Below are positions 42,618 through 48,903 of a stretch of DNA of 48,903 nucleotides, piece after piece. The notes beneath the pieces were generated by a model. The model was not told the DNA's origin. It saw only the letters and a program-made list of their open reading frames with translations, and ran no database searches. The stretch covers positions 1 through 48,903 of the forward strand of contig NZ_JADQAQ010000036.1 of NCBI RefSeq assembly GCF_022129445.1, read 5' to 3'. A program made the translations under genes and the position numbers. The stretch is from Photobacterium sp. Ph5 (GTDB lineage Bacteria > Pseudomonadota > Gammaproteobacteria > Enterobacterales > Vibrionaceae). How positions within the stretch are numbered: the first letter of the stretch is position 1; each line of letters begins with the position of its first letter.

Positions 42618-44372
42618 CTACAGCTTAAACGGTGAGTTTTTACGGTCGATGCTGTACTGCTCAATCGCTTTATATGGAATAGTTTTGCTACGCTTCTTCT
42701 TGGTATCAACAATGGTGACACGGTCAGTACATGAGTAACATGGATCCAAACTACCGATAATTAACGGCGCATCAGCAACGGTGTTACCTCGTAACATGTA
42801 GCGTAACGTAGGCCAATTCGCATACGTTGCTGCACGACAACGCCAGCGGAATAGTTTTTGGTTATCCCCTGTCATACTCCAGTGCACGTTTTCACCACGC
42901 GGCGCTTCAGTAAACCCCAAGGCAAACTTATTCGGTACGTAGTTAAAACCTTCCGTGAGAATTGCACCCGGTGGTAGGTGATCAAGGCCGTATTCAACAA
43001 TATTTAGTGAATCAAATACTTCACGAATACGAACCATCACACGTGATTGCACATCACCGCCGTCCATGGTTTGTAATTCCATCGGAACATCACCGTAAGA
43101 CTCTAAAGATTGTCCATGAATAATACGCACATCACGCTTAAAGCCGCTGGCACGAATAAGTGGACCAACAGGGCTGTAATCACGAGCAACTTGCTTAGAC
43201 AAAATACCAACACCTGCAATGCGGCTTTCGATATTAGGTGTTGCTAGAAGCACTTCCACCAGCTCAGAAAAGGTTTTGCGTACTTCTTTGACCATCGCAA
43301 TACCTTTTAAGCGTTGATCTTTAAGGAAATCTCGGCGTACACCACCAATTAAGTTCATACCGTAAGTTTTACGGGCACCTGTTAGTAATTCAGCCAATTC
43401 CATGGTCTTTTCACGGACACGGAAGAACTGCATGAAACCTGAGTCAAAACCAACAAAGTGGCTAGATAAGCCAATGTTTAATAAGTGACTGTGTAGACGT
43501 TCAACTTCAAGTAAAACAGTACGGATCATCTTGGCGCGGAATGGCACATCAACCGATAATGCGTTTTCAATCGTATTGCTGTAACCCACACTATGAGTAA
43601 AGCCACAAATACCACAAACACGGTCAGTTAACTGCGCTACCTCGTGGTAACCCATACGTGTTTCTGCCAGTTTTTCCATGCCACGGTGCACGTAGAACAT
43701 ACGGTAGTCCGCATCAACAATGTCTTCACCATCAACGAATAAACGGAAGTGACCCGGTTCATCAGAAGTAATGTGTAATGGACCAACAGGTACAATACGG
43801 TTGCTGTCGTCACCTAACTGGTTATCAAAGTTATAGGTTTCTGTTTCGGTTGTTGGCTGTGGACGCTGACGGTAATCCATCGCATCTTTACGTAGTGGGT
43901 GGAGATCTTCAGGCCAATCATCAGGAAGGACTAAACGACGTTCATCAGGTAAACCTACTGGACGTAAGCCGTACATATCACGCACTTCACGCTCGCCCCA
44001 CACAGCAGCAGGAATGGTTGGCGTAATAGAAATAAACTCTTGGCTATTGGCATCAACCAGTACTTTTACCGTTACCCAACTTTTAACTTCCCCTTCCATA
44101 GAAAGCGCGTGATAAACCGCAAAGTGACCATTTAAGGTACGCTCGTCATTACCGAATGTAACTGTCAGCCAACCGCCTTGATCGTAATAAAGCCACTTCA
44201 TCACTTCGACCAAAGAGGTCATTTTTACCGTAATAGTAACTTGATTATCCGTTTGCCACTCTTCATCAATAATGGCTGATGGAAAGAAATGATTCACACC
44301 ATCGACATACTGTTTGCCAATCCGATTTGATTGCGGTTTAGTGGCATATTGTTCAAATGTATTGTTTGTCAT
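42618..44372 (-). CDS. hycE: Hydrogenase-3 type [NiFe] large subunit HycE
   Basis: 584 residues. Residues about 1-175 are a NuoC-like domain (VWGEREVRDMYGLRPVGLPDERR). The rest is the NuoD-like catalytic subunit. Nickel ligands lie in RVCGICGFTHS and DPCYSCTDR. After the latter, a 33-residue extension (starting VTIVDTKKK) is expected to be cut off by HycI following Arg551. It reduces protons to H2 with electrons from formate. It follows hycD by nine bases. Confidence 0.96.
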   Translation of the reverse strand: MTNNTFEQYATKPQSNRIGKQYVDGVNHFFPSAIIDEEWQTDNQVTITVKMTSLVEVMKWLYYDQGGWLTVTFGNDERTLNGHFAVYHALSMEGEVKSWVTVKVLVDANSQEFISITPTIPAAVWGEREVRDMYGLRPVGLPDERRLVLPDDWPEDLHPLRKDAMDYRQRPQPTTETETYNFDNQLGDDSNRIVPVGPLHITSDEPGHFRLFVDGEDIVDADYRMFYVHRGMEKLAETRMGYHEVAQLTDRVCGICGFTHSVGYSNTIENALSVDVPFRAKMIRTVLLEVERLHSHLLNIGLSSHFVGFDSGFMQFFRVREKTMELAELLTGARKTYGMNLIGGVRRDFLKDQRLKGIAMVKEVRKTFSELVEVLLATPNIESRIAGVGILSKQVARDYSPVGPLIRASGFKRDVRIIHGQSLESYGDVPMELQTMDGGDVQSRVMVRIREVFDSLNIVEYGLDHLPPGAILTEGFNYVPNKFALGFTEAPRGENVHWSMTGDNQKLFRWRCRAATYANWPTLRYMLRGNTVADAPLIIGSLDPCYSCTDRVTIVDTKKKRSKTIPYKAIEQYSIDRKNSPFKL

Positions 44373-44381
44373 TATTGTTTC

Positions 44382-45335
44382 TTACCAACCAAAAATTAAA
44401 AAAATAAGTGCCAACACGGCCACTAAAAATACAGGGAAAATAGCGCGGTGGATTTTCATAAAACGGAAACGCGCCATGGTGTTTTCCGCAATCCCTGCAA
44501 TTAAGAAAACCACAAAAAGCTTGATAAATAAGATCACGGTTGCTGAAAATAAGCTGCCGAAACCTAATGATTGGGCTTTACCCCAAGGAATGAAAATCGC
44601 AAGGAAGAACTGAGCGACAACAAGCTGTTTTAGACCTAGACCTAATTTCACCATAGCTAAACCAGCACCTGAGTATTCAGTTACAGGGCCCTCTTGTAGC
44701 TCTTGCTCCGCTTCTGCACTATCGAATGGTAATTTACCCATCTCAATAAACAGTGCAAATGCACACACAAGGCCGGCCAAGATAATCGCTAGTGGTGAAT
44801 GCCAGCTGTCATTTGCCATCGCATGGCTAATATAACCAAGATCGGTGGTACCCATTGCTAATGCAACAACCACAATTGACAGGATCAACATTGGCTCAAC
44901 CAAGATACCAAGAGTCAATTCTCGGCTACTACCTAAGCCACCAAACATACTGTTTGAATCAATACCTGATAACGCAAAGAAGAAACGGAAAATAGCCAAT
45001 AAGTAAATATCGGTAATAATATCGCCCGAAATAGGGAAAGGTGACACTTGCGTCACGGTTGGCAATGCCATACCGATCAACAACATAGTGATCACCATTA
45101 CCCAAGGCGTGATCCAGAAAATAAAGCCTGCATTTGACGGTGATACTGACTGGCGCTGCAATAACTTATAAATATCGCGGTAGTCTTGTAGTACTCCCGG
45201 CCCTTTACGAGAATGAATTTTAGCGCGAATAACACGGGAAAATCCGGTTGCTAAAGGGGCAAGCAGAAGCATCAATAAAGCCTGAACAACAGCTAGCGTG
45301 ATCCAACTAGCAGAAGGCATTTCAAGTGGGGACAT
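44382..45335 (-). CDS. hycD: Formate hydrogenlyase membrane subunit HycD
   Basis: 317-residue NuoH-like membrane subunit with about eight helices. Conserved loops include RAKIHSRKGPGVLQDYRDI and the acidic MGKLPFDSAEAEQELQEG, plus EYSGAGLAMVKLG. It anchors the soluble arm to the membrane. The ATG at 45335 begins MSPLEMPSASW and shares one base with the hycC stop (TAATG). The upstream extension of the frame overlaps hycC coding sequence and is rejected. Confidence 0.94.
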   Translation of the reverse strand: MSPLEMPSASWITLAVVQALLMLLLAPLATGFSRVIRAKIHSRKGPGVLQDYRDIYKLLQRQSVSPSNAGFIFWITPWVMVITMLLIGMALPTVTQVSPFPISGDIITDIYLLAIFRFFFALSGIDSNSMFGGLGSSRELTLGILVEPMLILSIVVVALAMGTTDLGYISHAMANDSWHSPLAIILAGLVCAFALFIEMGKLPFDSAEAEQELQEGPVTEYSGAGLAMVKLGLGLKQLVVAQFFLAIFIPWGKAQSLGFGSLFSATVILFIKLFVVFLIAGIAENTMARFRFMKIHRAIFPVFLVAVLALIFLIFGW

Positions 45336-47269
45336 TAGCAACTCACTCCTGAAATGAAAGGAAAGAACAACACCACAAATAGAGCAGCCGCGCAGCACAT
45401 AATGCAGACTTTTCGACCATCAAGTTGACTACCGTCAGCTACCGCAAATAAATGAGGTAAAACATGACGATCAATCAAAGATTGCTTTGGACGGTTGTCA
45501 TAAATAAGGCTAAACATATGACGCATTGGACGCGTAATACCTTCGGCAGAAACTGTCATACGCTGCTCATATTGGTAACCACACGCCCAAGGATCACCTT
45601 GTTGACGACGTACCAAACGACGTTGACGGAACACATAAAGCAATACCGCAGGAACAAGTGCTAATAGCGCTAGCATAATTGCAATAACAGGCGTAGAGAG
45701 GATCGCTTGATCAGCAACAGCAGGATAAACCGCACTACCTGTTGCAACAGAAACAGGGCCAAGATGAAGAATTGAAGATGCAATATCAGAGAAATAAGGT
45801 GCAATCCAAGGCGAGCCCACACCTAATACGATACATAATATCGCTAACATCGTTGTTGCTGTTGTCATACCAGCGCCCACTTCACGAGTATTCGCCGCTT
45901 GCTCTGTTTTTGGTGCGCCAGTAAAGCAGATACCGTAAACCTTCACAAAACACATACAAGCTAATGCACCTGTTAGTGCCAGCATTACCATACCGAACGG
46001 GCCAAACAACATATTTGCAGCGGTTCCTACTTTACCCATGCTAAATAGTGATTGATAAATAAACCACTCAGACACAAAACCATTAAATGGTGGCAATGCA
46101 CAAATTGCTAAGGTACCAATTAAGAACGCAATGGCTGTTTTTGGCATGGTCTTACCCAAACCGCCCATTTTATCCATGTCTTTGGTATGCATACGATACA
46201 CAATAGAGCCGGAGCCTAAGCACAATAAGCCTTTGAAGATCGCATGGTTTAACAAGTGGTATAAACCACCCAGTAAGCCCAATAGCGCAAGAACTGGATG
46301 ATGACTTGCAATACCAATCATACTGACACCGACACCAATTAAGATGATGCCAATATTTTCAATCGTGTGGTAAGCCAATAGACGCTTAATATCATGTTCT
46401 GCTAACGCATACATTACGCCTAAAACAGACGATACCGCACCGAAGATAAGAACAAGGAAGCCCCACCATAACTGGGTTGCGCCAAGGAAAATAATGCTGA
46501 ATTTTAGGATGCCGTAGATACCAATTTTCACCATCACACATGAGATCAAGGTAGAACAGTACGAAGGCGAAATAGGGTAAGCTTTAATTAACCAACCGTG
46601 TAAACCAACACCCGCTGATTTAATACCGAAACCAACTAACGCTAATAGGAAGGTTAATGATGCAAAGCCAGCACTTAATGGTGTAGTCGTGAACGCACTA
46701 AAGTCATAGCTATGGGCATTTATCGATAGAATCAAAAATGCAGCCATGATCAAAAAGCTAGCAATATGATCGACAATAAAGTAATTCAGACCTGCCTTAC
46801 GACTTGCCAAACTACCATCGCTGATCACAATCAACCATGATGCGATTGAGACCACTTCCATAAACACCATAAAAGTGATCACATTGGCTGAAATCACTAA
46901 TACCGTCATTGCCGCAGCAAAGATGTTAAATAGAATATTGATTTTCCAGCCAGATTTACCTAGATATTCTTTTAAATAATTAATCGAATAAATAGACGCC
47001 GCCATGGTCACTATGGATATTACCACCACCATTAAGGCTGAAAGCATATCCATATTCACCACGCAGCGCGTCGCCTGTGCAAAATCTGCTGAATCATAAT
47101 GACCCACAATGGTAGACACGCCAGCTAAAACACCAAACACACCACCAAATGCACTAATTACACCTGCCAAACGTAAACTATCGCGTTCATCCTTACGGCC
47201 AAGCCAAGAAATAAGGGCCGCTACACCGTAGCTGATCACAGCAAATAAAACTAAAACTAACGGATTCAT
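45335..47269 (-). CDS. hycC: Formate hydrogenlyase antiporter-like membrane subunit HycC
   Basis: 644-residue NuoL/MrpA-like subunit with about 15 helices. Conserved charged positions appear in FMVFMEVVSIASW (Glu), AEHDIKRLLAYHTIENIGII and HLLNHAIFKGLLCL. It may couple hydrogen production to ion movement. Its length lies between enteric HycC (about 608) and HyfB (about 672). Because there is only one such subunit and the operon order is hycBCDEFGHI, the Hyc name is used. It overlaps hycB by four bases. Confidence 0.94.
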   Translation of the reverse strand: MNPLVLVLFAVISYGVAALISWLGRKDERDSLRLAGVISAFGGVFGVLAGVSTIVGHYDSADFAQATRCVVNMDMLSALMVVVISIVTMAASIYSINYLKEYLGKSGWKINILFNIFAAAMTVLVISANVITFMVFMEVVSIASWLIVISDGSLASRKAGLNYFIVDHIASFLIMAAFLILSINAHSYDFSAFTTTPLSAGFASLTFLLALVGFGIKSAGVGLHGWLIKAYPISPSYCSTLISCVMVKIGIYGILKFSIIFLGATQLWWGFLVLIFGAVSSVLGVMYALAEHDIKRLLAYHTIENIGIILIGVGVSMIGIASHHPVLALLGLLGGLYHLLNHAIFKGLLCLGSGSIVYRMHTKDMDKMGGLGKTMPKTAIAFLIGTLAICALPPFNGFVSEWFIYQSLFSMGKVGTAANMLFGPFGMVMLALTGALACMCFVKVYGICFTGAPKTEQAANTREVGAGMTTATTMLAILCIVLGVGSPWIAPYFSDIASSILHLGPVSVATGSAVYPAVADQAILSTPVIAIMLALLALVPAVLLYVFRQRRLVRRQQGDPWACGYQYEQRMTVSAEGITRPMRHMFSLIYDNRPKQSLIDRHVLPHLFAVADGSQLDGRKVCIMCCAAALFVVLFFPFISGVSC

Positions 47270-47880
47270 TTGTTCATAGCTCCAGACTTCACAGAAACGG
47301 CACTGTCAGCCGCGCTTTCACGTTTACTGTGGCGTGCTTTCATCACTTTACTCTCATCAATCAGCACAATTGCTTGAGTTGGACATACTTGCGCACAGGC
47401 AGGCCCTTGTTCACGGAAACCACATAAATCACATTTCACAGCGATACTTTTAACGCCCGGTTCCCATGCCAAAATATCTTGACCAAAAGTGCTAGGGATT
47501 GACGTTGATGGGTTACTAGAACGAGGAGTAGAAGGGATATAGGTATCGTAACTGTTTGCCATCGCGATTGGTCGACTACCATCAAAAGCGATAGCACCAA
47601 ACGGACACGCGACTGCACATAATGTACAACCAACACAAAGCGACTCGTTAAGAACAACACGATCTGCTTGTTTAGAAATAGCTTGTACCGGACATACAGC
47701 CGCACAAGGCGCGTCTTCACAGTGACGACACATCACAGGTGCCGTAGCATTGTCATGCTTAACCACGGTAAGACGAGGATGACTTTGCAGTCCGACTTTT
47801 TTATGTTCTTCGGAGCACGCTGCCATGCAGGTACCACAACCGATACATTTGTCGGGATCTGCAACAACAAAGCTTTTCAT
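47266..47880 (-). CDS. hycB: Formate hydrogenlyase polyferredoxin HycB
   Basis: 204 residues, four 4Fe-4S motifs: CIGCGTCMAAC, CRHCEDAPCAAVC, CVGCTLCAVAC and CDLCGFREQGPACAQVC. A Ser/Pro/Thr-rich insert lies before the last motif (near STPRSSNPSTSIPST). It connects FdhF to the hydrogenase. The ATG at 47880 begins MKSFVVADPDKC with GGAAAG upstream. It is first in the operon, 25 bases after the predicted sigma-54 start. Unlike the E. coli operon, no hycA regulator gene precedes it. Confidence 0.94.
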   Translation of the reverse strand: MKSFVVADPDKCIGCGTCMAACSEEHKKVGLQSHPRLTVVKHDNATAPVMCRHCEDAPCAAVCPVQAISKQADRVVLNESLCVGCTLCAVACPFGAIAFDGSRPIAMANSYDTYIPSTPRSSNPSTSIPSTFGQDILAWEPGVKSIAVKCDLCGFREQGPACAQVCPTQAIVLIDESKVMKARHSKRESAADSAVSVKSGAMNK

Positions 47881-47914
47881 GATCTTTCCAGTTAATTGCA
47901 AAAAGCATCACAAA

Positions 47915-47932
47915 AAGCAATAATCATACCAA
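47915..47932 (-). promoter_or_regulatory. Sigma-54 promoter of the hyc operon
   Basis: On the minus strand TTGGTATGATTATTGCTT: GG of the -24 and GC of the -12 are exactly 10 bases apart, with TTGG and TTGCT matching the consensus. Predicted start near 47905. Confidence 0.82.
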
Positions 47933-48043
47933 TAAGGTATTATTGTATTTTATTAGCTAAAGATCATTCACTTATACTTAGCGCGCTCTCCTACTCTTCA
48001 CTTTTTATCACTAACAAAAGTAAATAAGCATAGGATGATCGCT

Positions 48044-48089
48044 CATCGACACTACTGTCGACACCTTATTTCGACAGTAGTGTCGACAC
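48044..48089. promoter_or_regulatory. Candidate FhlA enhancer upstream of hycB, a 16-bp inverted repeat
   Basis: Arms 48046-48061 and 48071-48086 are exact complements (TCGACACTACTGTCGA / TCGACAGTAGTGTCGA) with a nine-base spacer. Each arm also contains self-complementary TCGA cores, so four copies of a (N)TCGACA(C/G) motif occur. It lies about 139-184 bases upstream of the sigma-54 start, where enhancer sites are expected. It also lies between the divergent hycB and the DUF1275 gene, but well upstream of the latter. Confidence 0.6.
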
Positions 48090-48170
48090 AAAACGACGAA
48101 CAAGAAGGAACTGTTTTATAATTGAGTTTCGCAGATGGATATTTACCACCCAACTTTATGAATATGACAA

Positions 48171-48824
48171 ATGATTAAGAAAAAACACCTTCATTCAACC
48201 ATGCCTTTCTACCTCCTTTTTATTGCAGGTATTGTTGATGCAATTGGCTTTATCCATCTGAAAAATGGCCTATTTATCTCTTTTATGAGTGGTAACACAA
48301 CCCACGTCGGAATATTGCTAACATCAGGCAATGCACCACAAGCGTGGCACTACATAGGGGTTATCGTATTATTTGTTTTAGGTGCTGCCGTTGGTGAAGC
48401 CATTGCAATTGCTAACAAACCTTTTTATCGCAGCATGATCATGGCGCTAGTCACATTAGTGCTATCAGCAACATTGTTTGTTGAGCCTATCGCTAAGCCC
48501 ATTGTGACCAATTTCTTCTTAAGCTTTGCTATGGGTATTCAAAATATCGCACTGCGATTAACCATTGAAAAATCAACTGCGCTGACTTACGTGACTGGTT
48601 TCTTAGTTAATACTGGACGTTCTATTGCGATGCTCCTTATGGGTGAAGGCGATCGCAGCACCTTTTTACGTCATTTCAGCTTATGGTTATCCATCTTTCT
48701 TGGCGCAATTGCAGGAACGCAAGTGATGGATTACTCCTTCAGATATGCGTTACTTGTCCCGATTATTTTAAGCTTAATTGCAACAGGAGTTTTATTCTGG
48801 ACCCATGAAATTGCTGATGATTAA
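48171..48824 (+). CDS. DUF1275 (YoaK-family) membrane protein
   Basis: 217 residues, about six transmembrane helices. The family start is recognisable: FYLLFIAGIVDAIGFIHLKNGLFISFMSGNTTHVG, and later AMGIQNIALRL and YVTGFLVNTGRSIAMLL. The family is widespread and its substrate or role is not known to me. It is divergent from the hyc operon. The ATG lacks an obvious Shine-Dalgarno sequence. No link to hydrogen metabolism is visible beyond adjacency. Confidence 0.88.
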   Translation: MIKKKHLHSTMPFYLLFIAGIVDAIGFIHLKNGLFISFMSGNTTHVGILLTSGNAPQAWHYIGVIVLFVLGAAVGEAIAIANKPFYRSMIMALVTLVLSATLFVEPIAKPIVTNFFLSFAMGIQNIALRLTIEKSTALTYVTGFLVNTGRSIAMLLMGEGDRSTFLRHFSLWLSIFLGAIAGTQVMDYSFRYALLVPIILSLIATGVLFWTHEIADD

Positions 48825-48863
48825 TAGTTACTGTAGCCAATAAAACGAAAAAGCCGACGTGAT

Positions 48864-48903
48864 TGAAGTGACCCCATAAAGTTGGACATTTCGGTTAAGC
48901 GGC
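48864..48903. mobile_element. Probable terminal inverted repeat of an IS3-family (IS150-like) element, cut by the window edge
   Basis: From TGAAGTGACCCC at 48864 through GTTGGACA the sequence follows the pattern of IS150-group ends (TGnnnTGnnCCCAnnnnGTTGGAC). Only 40 bases are visible, so no transposase is seen. Just before it, AAAAAGCCGACG (48849-48859) looks like the left half of a terminator stem with no right half in the window, as if the element inserted into the terminator of the DUF1275 gene. Confidence 0.55.

Overview
The window looks like chromosomal DNA of a marine gammaproteobacterium of the Vibrionaceae, most likely Photobacterium. This is an inference from the proteins (near-enteric IbpA, DnaK and YjjG, a CheV, a GH18 chitinase, two BrnQ carriers, a formate hydrogenlyase island), the AT-rich intergenic DNA and the many intrinsic terminators shared by convergent genes. 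No rRNA, tRNA, CRISPR array or prophage was seen. The only mobile-element trace is an IS3/IS150-like terminal repeat cut by the right edge.

Layout. 1-5.8 kb: a small trimeric autotransporter adhesin facing an MFP-RND efflux pair. 6.3-10.5 kb: a heat-shock block of ibpA with a ROSE-type RNA thermometer, dnaK, and a zinc-finger-less dnaJ, followed by about 240 nt of dense RNA-like secondary structure. 10.5-21.3 kb: housekeeping and small genes, including a PBP5-type carboxypeptidase, a TatD-like hydrolase, an SH3b protein, a PAS-GGDEF diguanylate cyclase, a GH18 chitinase with an altered catalytic motif, a CheV and a GlsB-type membrane protein. A 52-residue gene is added on the minus strand. 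21.6-25.9 kb: yjjG, then two brnQ genes in tandem. Each brnQ has its own leader peptide, one rich in valine codons and one in isoleucine codons, followed by matching RNA segments that can sequester the Shine-Dalgarno sequence. 26.5-29.0 kb: two lipoproteins.

29.4-47.9 kb: a formate hydrogenlyase island, all on the minus strand. From right to left it holds hycBCDEFGHI (the [NiFe] hydrogenase-3-type complex with its protease), then hydN-fdhF (fdhF is a selenoprotein read through an in-frame TGA), then fhlA-fdhD-hupE-hypF-hypA-hypB. The genes supply the electron-transfer subunits, the formate dehydrogenase, nickel uptake (HupE), nickel insertion (HypA and a very histidine-rich HypB), cyanide-ligand synthesis (HypF), formate dehydrogenase sulfuration (FdhD) and the activator (FhlA). 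hypC, hypD, hypE and hycA are not in the window. Regulation can be read from the DNA: an exact FNR palindrome precedes fhlA, and sigma-54 promoters precede hycB and hydN. Both of these promoters have clusters of a TCGACA-type repeat at about the same upstream distance (roughly -140 to -190), which are candidate FhlA sites.

The strongest candidates for something undescribed are the paired Val and Ile leaders of the two brnQ genes, the structured region after dnaJ, and the shared TCGACA enhancer motif.
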